Positions 47,201 to 56,178 of a stretch of 64,000 nucleotides of DNA are shown here, one piece after another. Each line of letters begins with the position of its first letter. The stretch's first letter is position 1. Below the pieces are notes generated by a model. The model worked only from the letters and a program-made list of their open reading frames with translations, ran no database searches and was not told the origin of the DNA. Source of the stretch: Algibacter lectus (lineage in GTDB: Bacteria; Bacteroidota; Bacteroidia; Flavobacteriales; Flavobacteriaceae); contig NZ_FOLN01000003.1 in NCBI RefSeq assembly GCF_900112395.1, positions 124,001-188,000 of the forward strand, given 5' to 3'. The translations under genes and the position numbers were made by a program.

Positions 47201-47692
47201 TTATTGCGGTATCATACGTACATAGCGTATGTAACCATTTCCCTCATGTTTTAATTTTACGTTTTCTGAAGTTAAAGGAAACTCAACATCTTTGGTGTGG
47301 TATTCTTTGTCTTCCACGGCAGTTTCAAAACGGATGCTGTATCCAGCGTCTATTTTATCGTTTTCAATTTCAACTACACTTATAGCACGTTCTCCTCCAC
47401 CAATAGTGGCGCCTGTAATGGCATCGATAGATGGTCTTGTTTTTCCGTAAAAACGCCACCATTCAGAAATATCATGGTACCATTCATCATCGTCACCTTG
47501 TACGTAAAGTGTTTTTTCATAGTCACCTTCTGGATTAATTAAGGAAATTACAACATAAGCGCCTTCTCCAGAATAATTAATCATTTGTACCATACATTTA
47601 AAAGTGTTTGGTTTTGGTGTAAATGCTAAAGTTGTTAGTATCGTTAAAGCAAGTATGCTAAGGTATGCGTATAGTTTTATTTTTGTTTTCAT
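47201..47692 (-). CDS. Exported DUF2271-family protein
   Basis: A 163-residue exported protein with a signal peptide (about 1-25, ILTTLAFTPK). The mature part matches DUF2271: YVVISLINPEGDYEKTLYVQG, DEWYHDIS and IDAITGATIGGGER. DUF2271 proteins are often found next to PepSY reductases and TonB receptors in iron loci. It sits between the ankyrin and PepSY genes, 6 bp from the former, so it is part of the same operon. The precise role is unknown. Confidence 0.85.
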   Translation of the reverse strand: MKTKIKLYAYLSILALTILTTLAFTPKPNTFKCMVQMINYSGEGAYVVISLINPEGDYEKTLYVQGDDDEWYHDISEWWRFYGKTRPSIDAITGATIGGGERAISVVEIENDKIDAGYSIRFETAVEDKEYHTKDVEFPLTSENVKLKHEGNGYIRYVRMIPQ

Positions 47693-47698
47693 TGGGTA

Positions 47699-49192
47699 TT
47701 ATTTTAAGAAGTTAATATCGATTGCATTTGCTTTTAGTATCTCGTTTTCTTGAGCTAAATCGAAAACAGATTCCTCAAATTCTGTTAGAGCTTTTTTATC
47801 GGCACCTTGTTCAATGAGGTATTTTAAAATCGAAGCATCTTTCGCTTTCATGGCTGCAATATGAAGTACTGAAAGGCCATCTTTATTGGTAGTGTTGATG
47901 TCGATTTTTATTGGTTCTAAAAATTTTAGTAAATCTAAATCTAGTTTCTCTATCGCGATTTGGTATAAGGTGTTATTACCAGCTTGCGTAGCAGTAAAAT
48001 CTACTTGATTTGCTTTTAATAGCTTTGCCTTTTCGTTAAAACCAGTTTTTTGCCTTTTGCTGTAAGTGTTTACTAAATAGTAAGCTAAATTATTACCTTC
48101 TTTATCTACAATTTTAGCATCGGCCTTGTTAGCTAATAAATAAGATACAACTTCAGGCTTGTTACGTTCTACTGCAAGCGTTAAAGCCGATTGTCCTTTT
48201 TTGTTTAATAAATTAATGTTTTTATTAAGTGGCTCTAAATATTTTACAATGTCTAAACTATTAGATTGCGCTGCTTTTATAAATGGCGTATTTCCGTTTT
48301 CATCTTGCTTATTAACATCCACTCCTTTTTTTATAAAGTAATCTAAAATCTTGATGTCTTTAGTGTTTGCGGCAACGTTATGTAATGGGTTTGTACCTTT
48401 TTTAGTAGTAACATTGGCTTCAATACCTAAGCTTTCTAGATAGTTGTAAACCTCAATACCATTAGAATGTCCACGACCACCTTGGCTAGCAAAAATAAAA
48501 GCATTTCCACCATTTTTATTTATGGTATTGTATTCAATACCTTTAGCTACAAGCTTTTTAAGCATATCGATATTTCCTGATTTTGCTGTGTAATTAAACA
48601 CACCATTTCCGTAATTATCTTTACTTTTTAAATCGATGCCTTTAGATTCAAAATAGTTGACAAGTTCAAAATCTGATAATTTAGGAACTAAAAGTAAAAG
48701 TGCGTTAGCACCATCTTTACTTGTTTCCGTAAGTACGTTAGCTCCGTGAGCTATTAGAGCATCATATATTTTTGTGTTTGTTTGTCCTGCGGCAGCTGCG
48801 AAAATTAATGGAGAACTTCCTTTATCATCAATAATATCAGTTTTCGCACCGTTTTTTAAAAGGTAATTTACGAGTTCTAAATTTCCGGAGTAAGCTGCCC
48901 AAAACAAGTATGTTCTGCCATCGTGTGTTAGTTTGTTAACACCATTTTCTTCAAAACTTAATAAGTATTTTGTGATGTTAAAATCGGCTTTAGCAAAGAT
49001 AGAACTTGTTACAGCATCAAAACCAAAGGCGGTTAATTCCGAAGGACTATTGCCTTCCTTAATGGTTTGTTTTACTTTTTCTAAACTGGGTTTGTTTACC
49101 CAGAATTTTTTGTCGCGTAATGAGTTTGTGTCCTGCGCAAAGACATTGAAAGTACACGCTAAGATTAATGCGATTGTTATTAATTGTTTCAT
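47699..49192 (-). CDS. Exported ankyrin-repeat protein
   Basis: A 497-residue protein with a signal peptide (MKQLITIALILACTFNVFAQ) followed by about a dozen ankyrin repeats through nearly the whole chain. Examples are TYLFWAAYSGNLELVNYLL and TPFIKAAQSNSLDIVKYL, each with the TPLxxA-type turn. Periplasmic location is therefore expected, as a protein-protein interaction scaffold. It is 5 bp from the DUF6607 gene and 6 bp from the DUF2271 gene, so it is cotranscribed with both. Such exported ankyrin proteins recur in Bacteroidota iron loci, but the partner is not known. Confidence 0.87.
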   Translation of the reverse strand: MKQLITIALILACTFNVFAQDTNSLRDKKFWVNKPSLEKVKQTIKEGNSPSELTAFGFDAVTSSIFAKADFNITKYLLSFEENGVNKLTHDGRTYLFWAAYSGNLELVNYLLKNGAKTDIIDDKGSSPLIFAAAAGQTNTKIYDALIAHGANVLTETSKDGANALLLLVPKLSDFELVNYFESKGIDLKSKDNYGNGVFNYTAKSGNIDMLKKLVAKGIEYNTINKNGGNAFIFASQGGRGHSNGIEVYNYLESLGIEANVTTKKGTNPLHNVAANTKDIKILDYFIKKGVDVNKQDENGNTPFIKAAQSNSLDIVKYLEPLNKNINLLNKKGQSALTLAVERNKPEVVSYLLANKADAKIVDKEGNNLAYYLVNTYSKRQKTGFNEKAKLLKANQVDFTATQAGNNTLYQIAIEKLDLDLLKFLEPIKIDINTTNKDGLSVLHIAAMKAKDASILKYLIEQGADKKALTEFEESVFDLAQENEILKANAIDINFLK

Positions 49193-49197
49193 ATATA

Positions 49198-50103
49198 TTA
49201 TTTTACAAAAGATTCTATTATTGGGTTAATTTTTTCTGAAGTATTGTAGTTTTCATTATCAAACAAAAACTTGTAAAGTGGCTTGTTGTCTACTTTTTCT
49301 TCTAAACTAAGGTTGGTGTTTCTGCCATAAACAGCATCCCATTTGTTACGAACAAGTGCCCATTTATCTTGGTTTTCTGTCCACCAATCGGCAGCAGCTT
49401 TACATTTGTTATCGGCTACTTTCACGTAAGTGTTATACCCTTTTTCTTTAGCTAAAATCACATCAGCTTTGCCAGCTTCACGAATTACTTTACTGTTATC
49501 TTGATCGTGTACCCAACCAGTGCTTGTAATTTCGTGACGGTTGCCACGTGTGGTTACATTGTAATCGCTACGTTTTGTGTATTCTCGTCTTGGTAGTGGC
49601 GCATCGGTAGTATTTTCCCAGTAATTTTTACCGTCTACATGCACCCAAGTTCCTGAACCTTCGTAACGCGGACTATCATCTACCTGATATACTTTTTGCG
49701 CCCATTGCCCTTTAACTTCAGCTTTTGGTTTTGTGATAAAATTCCAAGTATTATCACCATTAAACATGTAGAACTCTGTGTTTTCAAAAAGCCAATCTTG
49801 TCTCCAGTGCTTTACAATGTATGGGCTGTTTGCTGGTCCAACTTGTAATAAATGCTGAATAGAAATTTTGTTTTTATCATCTTCAACAAGTTGGGCCCAC
49901 TCTAACCCCTTATCAACTTTGGTTTGCGATGGTTTGTATAGCGAGTCTTCGCTGTAGTTAAAAGTCTCGGCAAAATTAAAGGTAACTTCAAAACAACCGC
50001 ACATGTTTTTAATGGCAGCGGCATCTTGTTTTTTCTTGTTTTGGGCCTTTACTGTTGTTGTAATTGTAAAGCATATTAAAATTAATAGCGCTAATGGTTT
50101 CAT
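49198..50103 (-). CDS. Exported DUF6607-family protein
   Basis: A 301-residue exported protein with a signal peptide (to about residue 20, TTTVKAQ). Just after it comes IKNMCGCFEVTFNFAETF with a CxC pair. The rest is rich in Trp, Tyr and His (HWRQDWLFEN, WVHVDGKNYWENT, STGWVHDQD), with a lipocalin/beta-rich look. I match it to DUF6607, a family known beside TonB receptors in iron loci. It is the first gene of the leftward operon, divergent from the receptor gene. Confidence 0.78.
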   Translation of the reverse strand: MKPLALLILICFTITTTVKAQNKKKQDAAAIKNMCGCFEVTFNFAETFNYSEDSLYKPSQTKVDKGLEWAQLVEDDKNKISIQHLLQVGPANSPYIVKHWRQDWLFENTEFYMFNGDNTWNFITKPKAEVKGQWAQKVYQVDDSPRYEGSGTWVHVDGKNYWENTTDAPLPRREYTKRSDYNVTTRGNRHEITSTGWVHDQDNSKVIREAGKADVILAKEKGYNTYVKVADNKCKAAADWWTENQDKWALVRNKWDAVYGRNTNLSLEEKVDNKPLYKFLFDNENYNTSEKINPIIESFVK

Positions 50104-50164
50104 TTTTAAGCTGTTTTTTTCTTGGGTTAGTGATTGATGTAAAATAAATTAAAATTTATTGTTC

Positions 50165-50187
50165 TTATTTAGACTGAATTAAAATAA
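50165..50187. promoter_or_regulatory. Candidate iron-responsive operator in the divergent haem promoter region
   Basis: A 23-bp dyad with arms TTATTT and AAATAA around an 11-bp centre. Within it ATTTAGACTGAAT is a second, 10-of-13 symmetric dyad. It lies 5 bp upstream of the -7 element of the receptor gene, between it and the leftward operon. Position and base composition would fit a Fur- or DtxR-type site, but the centre is not a close match to a known box. Confidence 0.45.
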
Positions 50188-50191
50188 CGTT

Positions 50192-50199
50192 TATATTTG
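50192..50199 (+). promoter_or_regulatory. -7 promoter element of the TonB receptor gene
   Basis: TATATTTG fits TAnnTTTG, 18 bp before the ATG at 50217. With the dyad directly upstream it forms a compact regulated promoter. Confidence 0.55.
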
Positions 50200-50216
50200 T
50201 AGCAAATTTATATAGA

Positions 50217-52349
50217 ATGAATCTAAATAAAAACATTATTTTAATCTTTTTTTCAATAACTTTTTCAAGCATCGCATTTTCTCAAGCAGAAAAAGAAGCT
50301 GAGGAAGACGTAAATAGTTTAGAGGAAGTTGTGGTTACGGGACAATACAATCCGCAGTCTATCCGAAAATCGGTTAATAGTGTTATCGTTATAAACCGTG
50401 AACAAATTGAAAATCAGGCTGCGAATAATTTGGCCGATTTACTTAATTATAATCTAAATTTAACGGTTATTCCTAATGCGCAAAGCGGAAAATCGACCAT
50501 TTCATTTTTTGGTTTAGATGCGCAGTATTTTAATGTTTTGATTGATAATATTCCGTTAGTAAGTGATAATGGTTTGGGGAATAATATCGATTTAACTCAA
50601 ATAAATCTCGATGATATTGCCCGTATTGAAATTGTTGAAGGCGCTATGGGTGTAGAGTACGGAGCCAATGCTGTTTCGGGTGTTATTAACATTATCACAA
50701 AAGCATCCATAGATAATACATGGCGTATTCAGGCCATTTTACAAGAGGAAACTGTAAGCGATGAGTATGGTTGGTTTGATGAAGGTAGGCATATTCAAGG
50801 TTTAAATATTTCGCATAATATTAATGACAATTGGTTTGGTCGTGTTGGTGTAAACCGAAATCAGTTTGCAGGATTTTATAATGCACAATTAGGTGAAAAC
50901 CATTATCAAAATGATGGTTTACGCGGGTATGATTGGTTACCTAAAACACAAATAAACTCTAATGTATTTTTAAATTATAAGAAGAAATCCTTCAGCTTAT
51001 CTTATAAATCGGAATATTTTAATGAAGTGATTCATTATTACGATGCCGCTGTTCGAGCCAATATTGATACAGAAAGACAAACTAGTAATCCCTCGGCAAC
51101 CGATAAAATTTATACTACAAATCGATTTGTAAATAATTTAAATCTTAACGGACATTTTACATCCGGAGCAAATTATGGACTGTCGCTTTCTTACCAGCAG
51201 CAAACACGCGATTTAAACGAGTTTAATTATTACATACTTACCCAAGACAGAACAAACGAAAGCGATGAAACCTATCAGTCTAGTCATGTGTTTTTTGCAA
51301 AAGGTTTGGTCAGTAATTTGGTAAAAAGTGATGTGTTTAATTTTCAACTGGGGTTTGAAAGTCGCTTAATGAAAGGCTTTGATACCGAAGCCTCTGGAGA
51401 TGTTACTCAGTTAGATAAGGAACAAAAGCAAAATAATACAGCCGTTTTTGGGTCTTCGGAATTTAGCTTAAGTGATAAGTTTTCAATACGTCCAGGGATT
51501 CGATATGAGTACAATTCGCTATTTCATTCCAAATTAATAAGTTCTTTTAGCACGCGCTATTTAATGAAACAAGGTTTTGAATTGCGAGGGAATATCGGCA
51601 CATCTTATCGTACGCCAAGCTTTAGTGAGTTGTATTACTATTTTGTAGATTCTAATCACGATGTTCAAGGGAATGAAAATTTAAATCCGGAGAATGGGTT
51701 TTCAGCGGCTATAAATCTTAAAAAGCGAAGTTGGATAAATGATGTTTCGCTTATAAATACATTTAAAATTACCTATCTCGATGTTAACGATAAAATAGAT
51801 TTAGCTGTTGTAAATACTTCGCCTTTGCAGTATCAGTATATCAATATTGATGCTTATAAATTATGGGGAATAACTTCGGAAAATAAAATAAAAACCAATA
51901 ATTGGTCTTTCAATTTAGGCGCTACGCTTCAGGGGATTTCCCGAATTGCAAATAATGAAGTGAATGCCAATAATGATTTTCTGTATTCGTATCAAATAAA
52001 TACAAGCGCGAATTACTTCATTAAAAAATGGAATACAGGTGTAACGCTACTTTTAAAACACAACGGTAAACAGAAAGATTATGTGGGTTCTGGAACCGAT
52101 GACGATGGAAATTCTGTATTCGAAAAAGCAACAACCAATGCTTACTCGTGGTTAGATGCATCTATTAAAAAATCTTTTTTCAACAATAAAATTCAAGCTA
52201 CTCTGGGAGGTCGAAACTTGCTCGATGTCACTGATGTTAGAGTTAGCGGTTCTTCTAGTGGCGCTGTTCATGCAACTAATAGTAGCTCGTTGTTACTGGG
52301 TTATGGACGATCTTATTATTTAAAACTTTTATACAATCTTAATTTTTAA
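50217..52349 (+). CDS. TonB-dependent receptor, probable haem/iron uptake
   Basis: A 710-residue outer-membrane receptor. A signal peptide (to about residue 23, IAFSQ) is followed by a TonB box (EEVVVTG, ~36-42) and the plug domain (~50-165: ISFFGLDAQYFNVLIDNIPL, IARIEIVEGAMGVEYGANAVSGVINI). A 22-strand barrel ends the chain with an aromatic residue (YNLNF). Unlike many Bacteroidota receptors it lacks an N-terminal carboxypeptidase-like domain. It is followed 18 bp later by a HmuY-family lipoprotein, which points to haem. Confidence 0.92.
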   Translation: MNLNKNIILIFFSITFSSIAFSQAEKEAEEDVNSLEEVVVTGQYNPQSIRKSVNSVIVINREQIENQAANNLADLLNYNLNLTVIPNAQSGKSTISFFGLDAQYFNVLIDNIPLVSDNGLGNNIDLTQINLDDIARIEIVEGAMGVEYGANAVSGVINIITKASIDNTWRIQAILQEETVSDEYGWFDEGRHIQGLNISHNINDNWFGRVGVNRNQFAGFYNAQLGENHYQNDGLRGYDWLPKTQINSNVFLNYKKKSFSLSYKSEYFNEVIHYYDAAVRANIDTERQTSNPSATDKIYTTNRFVNNLNLNGHFTSGANYGLSLSYQQQTRDLNEFNYYILTQDRTNESDETYQSSHVFFAKGLVSNLVKSDVFNFQLGFESRLMKGFDTEASGDVTQLDKEQKQNNTAVFGSSEFSLSDKFSIRPGIRYEYNSLFHSKLISSFSTRYLMKQGFELRGNIGTSYRTPSFSELYYYFVDSNHDVQGNENLNPENGFSAAINLKKRSWINDVSLINTFKITYLDVNDKIDLAVVNTSPLQYQYINIDAYKLWGITSENKIKTNNWSFNLGATLQGISRIANNEVNANNDFLYSYQINTSANYFIKKWNTGVTLLLKHNGKQKDYVGSGTDDDGNSVFEKATTNAYSWLDASIKKSFFNNKIQATLGGRNLLDVTDVRVSGSSSGAVHATNSSSLLLGYGRSYYLKLLYNLNF

Positions 52350-52367
52350 CCAATAAATACTTTTAAT

Positions 52368-53450
52368 ATGAATAACAAATTTTCAACTTTAATTTTATGC
52401 ATTTTTGCACTTGTTTTTTCGAGTTGTAGCAGTGACGATACACCTAGCGAACCCATAAAAATAGTAATTGAAGGAGCTGCGGTATCTCCAGAAGTTGGTG
52501 GGCCAAACGAGCAAAACCAAGTTTATATCGATTTAAGTTCTAATACAGCAACGGCTATCCAAAGAGATTCTTGGGATTTAGGTTTTTATTCCGGATCTGA
52601 ATTTCGAGTTGTTATAAATGGGTCAATTTATATGGCTGTAGCCGAATTAAACGAAACCGACATTGATGCTGTAAGTTCAACGTCTACCGAAGTCCAAGAT
52701 TTACAACCTTTAGTGGCTGTTGGTACATACCAAGCTGAAAACATTATATATGTAGATTCTCCAGAAGGTGCAATTACAAATACTGCCATTTCAGAAATAT
52801 CTACTACCGATACAGATAACAAAGTGTATTTAGTAAACTTAGGAAACGCCGTAGGTACAGAGACTCCTGCTACAGGTAGTGTTTCTATTTCTGGAGATTC
52901 TAGAGGGTGGAAAAAAATACGTGTTTTAAAAAGTGGAGACGATTATGTTTTACAATATGCAGATTTAGATGCAGCAACTCATGAAGAAGTAACTATTTCT
53001 AAAGATTCTAATTACAACTTTACATTCTTTAGTTTTAATACAGAAACAATACTAAGTGTAGAGCCAGAAAAAACAAATTGGGATTTAAATTTTACCGTTT
53101 TCACTAATGAAATAGAAGGTTATGGATCTTACGGGTATTCCGATTTTGTTGTAAATAATGTAAAAGCAAATGCGCAAGTTTATATGGTGGATACAGACGT
53201 AGATGCTCTTACTTATGCCGATTTTACTTTAGCAAACGTTAATAGCGCAAATTTTAATAGCGACCAACGCGGTATTGGTAGTAGCTGGAGAAATGGTGGT
53301 GGCCCAGGATCTCTACCTTCTTTAAAAGACAATGTATTTTATGTGGTAAACGATACCGATGGAAACCTATATAAATTACAATTTTTAGCATTAACCAACG
53401 CTGATGGCGAGCGCGGTTACCCTGAGTTTGTTTATAGCCTGTTGCAATAG
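52368..53450 (+). CDS. HmuY-family lipoprotein
   Basis: A 360-residue exported lipoprotein: signal with lipobox FSSCSS (lipid Cys ~20), then a HmuY-like domain. Typical features are RDSWDLGFYSGSEFRVVIN near residues 65-85, an AVG-type turn and TNWDLNFTVFTN near 240. HmuY of Porphyromonas binds haem and hands it to its TonB receptor. This copy is longer than HmuY of Porphyromonas (about 216 residues), with an insertion in the middle. The pairing with the receptor gene supports haem capture; haem ligands cannot be named from the sequence. Confidence 0.87.
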   Translation: MNNKFSTLILCIFALVFSSCSSDDTPSEPIKIVIEGAAVSPEVGGPNEQNQVYIDLSSNTATAIQRDSWDLGFYSGSEFRVVINGSIYMAVAELNETDIDAVSSTSTEVQDLQPLVAVGTYQAENIIYVDSPEGAITNTAISEISTTDTDNKVYLVNLGNAVGTETPATGSVSISGDSRGWKKIRVLKSGDDYVLQYADLDAATHEEVTISKDSNYNFTFFSFNTETILSVEPEKTNWDLNFTVFTNEIEGYGSYGYSDFVVNNVKANAQVYMVDTDVDALTYADFTLANVNSANFNSDQRGIGSSWRNGGGPGSLPSLKDNVFYVVNDTDGNLYKLQFLALTNADGERGYPEFVYSLLQ

Positions 53451-53488
53451 CAACTGTATTAGTACCAGTTATTTTAAGTTAGTCAAAA

Positions 53489-53516
53489 AAAAGCCACTCG
53501 TAAATGAGTGGCTTTT
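53489..53516. terminator. Bidirectional terminator after the HmuY gene
   Basis: AAAAGCCACTC (53489-53499) and GAGTGGCTTTT (53506-53516) form an 11-bp stem with a 6-nt loop. A- and T-rich flanks fit use by both converging genes. Confidence 0.85.
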
Positions 53517-53532
53517 AATGTTAGTTTATGTT

Positions 53533-53733
53533 TTAACTAGCCATCATGCTCCCGCAAATCCCTAAGCTTACAATACAATAAACGGCGGCTAAAATAAAAA
53601 GAATCTTAGCAGCTTTTTTATGTTTTTTAAACACGATAAAGCCAATAATAGCCAGAAAAATTGCTGGCCCAAACATAATGGCTAGAATAAGGTATATTAA
53701 ACCATCTAAATTTCCTACTTCTAAAAACATCAT
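53533..53733 (-). CDS. Small two-helix membrane protein
   Basis: A 66-residue protein with two hydrophobic segments (about 10-33 and 43-62) separated by a short basic loop (KKHKKAAK). The N-terminus lies in the gene before it: it starts four bases inside the radical SAM gene (ATGA-type overlap), so translation is coupled. Probably an inner-membrane protein and a partner or accessory of the radical SAM enzyme; function unknown. Confidence 0.7.
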   Translation of the reverse strand: MMFLEVGNLDGLIYLILAIMFGPAIFLAIIGFIVFKKHKKAAKILFILAAVYCIVSLGICGSMMAS

Positions 53734-55124
53734 AATATTTCTTTTCTAAGTTCTTCTAATCTGGCCTTTTTATCATCACGATAAAATAAGTTCATGGTTT
53801 CAAAAGGTATAATTTTATTGTCTTTATCCACAATATGCACACAAGATTTTTTTATGGCACGCACATCAAAATTATAAGCATCAATAAATTGCATTATAAT
53901 AACTCTAAACAAATTATCGTAACCCAAATTTGGCGCATCAATATTAGGTAAACAGCACATAATAGATTTTAAGTTTTCTTCGGCAACCTCTACAGAGTTT
54001 CCTGTACTGAATAACTCAACCATTTTATCTTGCAGCTGTGCATCTTGCTCGTAAATAATAGTGTTTTTGCTATTATCTAGCAAGTCGTTCGGGTTTATAT
54101 ATCGCGTTAACGGAAAAACTTCTTCACCCAATTTTAAAGCATAACCCATCACCAAAGCATCCGGATTACAAGGTACAGGCAACAAATCGTCAGGATTAAA
54201 AATATCGGTTTGTTCCATTATTTTCCGTCTCACTTCCGTTAAAGTCATTCTATCCGTTTCCGGATTAAAATTCTCCAGTCGACCAGCAATTTGCGTAGGT
54301 TGCAACGTGACGCCACGAATACATTTTTGTTTTAAAGCATAGTCTATAATTTTCCCAATTTCATGGTCGTTTAAGCCTTTTTGTAACGTAACCACCAATG
54401 TGGTCGATAGGTTTACAGCGTTTAAATTGGCAATAGCCTGCGCTCTAATATGGTTTAAATCTGCACCACGTAATTCCTGTAAAACGCTATTCTCAAAAGA
54501 GTCGAACTGTAAATAAATTTCAAAATCGGGTGAATACGTTTTTAATCGTTCCGCGAAAGCGATATCCTTAGCAATTTTTAGACCATTAGTATTCAGCATT
54601 AAATGCCTAATTGGTAACGATTTTGCATAATCCATAATCTCCCAAAACTGCGGATGTATAGTGGGTTCACCACCCGAAATTTGCACCACATCAGGCTCTT
54701 TTTCATTCCTAACAATAGTGTCTAACATCGCCTTAACCTCGTCTAAAGTACGGTGTCTGCCGTAAGTAGGCGATGATCCTGCATAGCAGGTTGGGCACGT
54801 TAAATTACAACGGTCGGTAACCTCCACAACCGTTAAGCAACTGTGCTGCTCATGGTCTGGGCACAACCCACAATCGTACGGGCAACCATAATCGGTTTTG
54901 GTGTTAAAAACATAAGGCGTTTCACTAGGTTTATTGTAATTCCGTATGTTTTTATAATACTCAATATCGTCGGCAATTAAGACCTTAGAATTCCCGTGTT
55001 CTTTGCAACGTTTTAGCATGTAAACGTTACCGTTTTCGAACACAATTTTAGCATCCACACGCTTTAAACATTCCGGGCATAAGCTTAAAGTAAAATCGTA
55101 ATAAGTATAATTTCTAACAGGCAT
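53730..55124 (-). CDS. Radical SAM enzyme resembling tetraether/membrane-spanning lipid synthases
   Basis: A 464-residue radical SAM enzyme. The SAM cluster is Cys106/Cys110/Cys113 in RCNLTCPTC, with QISGGEPTIHPQ further on. The N-terminus has CPEC (16/19) and RCKEHG (Cys40, His43), then CPYDCGLC and HSC (81, 85, 88, 96). This Cys layout is that of archaeal Tes (MJ0619-type), which joins lipid tails by C-C bonds, and of related bacterial enzymes. The last part has MCCLPNIDAPN and a C-terminal catalytic-looking domain. It is coupled to a small membrane protein and neighbours an Lgt-like protein, consistent with a lipid substrate. Confidence 0.82.
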   Translation of the reverse strand: MPVRNYTYYDFTLSLCPECLKRVDAKIVFENGNVYMLKRCKEHGNSKVLIADDIEYYKNIRNYNKPSETPYVFNTKTDYGCPYDCGLCPDHEQHSCLTVVEVTDRCNLTCPTCYAGSSPTYGRHRTLDEVKAMLDTIVRNEKEPDVVQISGGEPTIHPQFWEIMDYAKSLPIRHLMLNTNGLKIAKDIAFAERLKTYSPDFEIYLQFDSFENSVLQELRGADLNHIRAQAIANLNAVNLSTTLVVTLQKGLNDHEIGKIIDYALKQKCIRGVTLQPTQIAGRLENFNPETDRMTLTEVRRKIMEQTDIFNPDDLLPVPCNPDALVMGYALKLGEEVFPLTRYINPNDLLDNSKNTIIYEQDAQLQDKMVELFSTGNSVEVAEENLKSIMCCLPNIDAPNLGYDNLFRVIIMQFIDAYNFDVRAIKKSCVHIVDKDNKIIPFETMNLFYRDDKKARLEELRKEIL

Positions 55125-55151
55125 TTTCTTTGTTTTATAATAAATATTTGG

Positions 55152-55239
55152 GCGTTACCCGAAAAGGGTCGGGCTTTTCTCTGCAAGTCCTCGCACTTCC
55201 TTCGTCAGGCTGTGGGCTTTACGTTGCAATCCCTAACGC
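55152..55239 (+). repeat. Dispersed repeat with GCGTTA terminal inverted repeats, copy B
   Basis: 88 bp beginning GCGTTA and ending TAACGC. It shares its two ends with copy A (43266-43362, opposite orientation). It lies in the gap between the Lgt-like gene and the radical SAM gene and so interrupts their shared leader. Its hairpin ACCC-GAAAA-GGGT is at 55157-55169. Confidence 0.75.
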
Positions 55240-55982
55240 ACTTTTTTGCCAACTTTTAGGCTAAAAATAGTGGTTCTGTAATACAGCAAACAAATTAAAC
55301 ATAATATTTGAATTGAGCTTAAACCAAAAACATAAAACACATTAGGTTTTAAGAATTCAATAAAAAACCTAAAGGCGAAATACAGAATCATAAACCATTT
55401 AAAAAGCATTCCGTTTTCTAGAGTTGCAGATGTTTTAAGCTTTTGTAAACCTATAAAAAGTAATATTAAAAACACCAATTCGTAAAGCGATGTTGGGTGT
55501 CTTAAAACGCCATCGCCTAAATCCATCCCAAATATCGAAGAGGTTTCATAACCATAGGTAAACTCGTTAATTCCGGAAAGAAAACAACCAATTCGGCCAA
55601 TAAAAATGCCTAAAATTATAGGAAATACAAACAAATCGCCAGAGCGTTGCGTTTCGCCAACTATTTTTTTAGCGAGTTCTACACCAAGTAAACCACCAAA
55701 TAAACCGCCCATTATGGTTTTGGCGTTTAGCAATTCTACCAGGTTTTCTCTTGAGAATTCCACCAAGGGGTTTTCTAAAAAACCAACCAAGCGGGAGCCA
55801 ATAAGTGCACCCAAAGCAGCACCAAGAATTATAGATAAGCGGTTGGTGGTAGAAATAGCATCGGTACTATTGCGCCGTAAAAACAAGTAATACCGAAAAC
55901 CAATAAAGAACGCTAAGTATTCTAATACTAAATGAACATTAATAGTATAGCCGAAAATTTCGGGTGTAAATGGAATTTGCAA
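55233..55982 (-). CDS. Lgt-like membrane protein with altered catalytic residues
   Basis: A 249-residue integral membrane protein with about seven hydrophobic segments, resembling prolipoprotein diacylglyceryl transferase (Lgt). The Lgt core is recognisable (IGRIGCF, HPTSLYEL), with Arg130 kept. Two usual key residues differ: the His of the HGG motif is Met91 (IMGG) and the Asn of GRxGNF is Cys133. It is therefore probably not a normal Lgt; a related lipid-handling activity is likely. It is upstream of the radical SAM gene on the same strand, with the repeat at 55152-55239 in the gap. Confidence 0.72.
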   Translation of the reverse strand: MQIPFTPEIFGYTINVHLVLEYLAFFIGFRYYLFLRRNSTDAISTTNRLSIILGAALGALIGSRLVGFLENPLVEFSRENLVELLNAKTIMGGLFGGLLGVELAKKIVGETQRSGDLFVFPIILGIFIGRIGCFLSGINEFTYGYETSSIFGMDLGDGVLRHPTSLYELVFLILLFIGLQKLKTSATLENGMLFKWFMILYFAFRFFIEFLKPNVFYVFGLSSIQILCLICLLYYRTTIFSLKVGKKVR

Positions 55983-56178
55983 AGGGTGATTTTTTTATAA
56001 ATATAGCCGATTTTTTCAATTTAGGTTTTCATAATTCAGTTTCTAACTGTTTATGTTGGTTCAGTAATTAAACCTTTAGGGCCTTTTTAAGTCTTATTTC
56101 TTTAAAGGTTAAAGAGTTAATTCGAGGGAAAAGCCTTATATTAATTTTTTAAAACTAAACTAAGCCACACCAACTAAC

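Noticed and set aside
55233..55982. Genuine prolipoprotein diacylglyceryl transferase (lgt)
   Set aside because: The HGG His and GRxGNF Asn are replaced, and the gene is linked to a radical SAM enzyme; a true lgt should be elsewhere in the genome.
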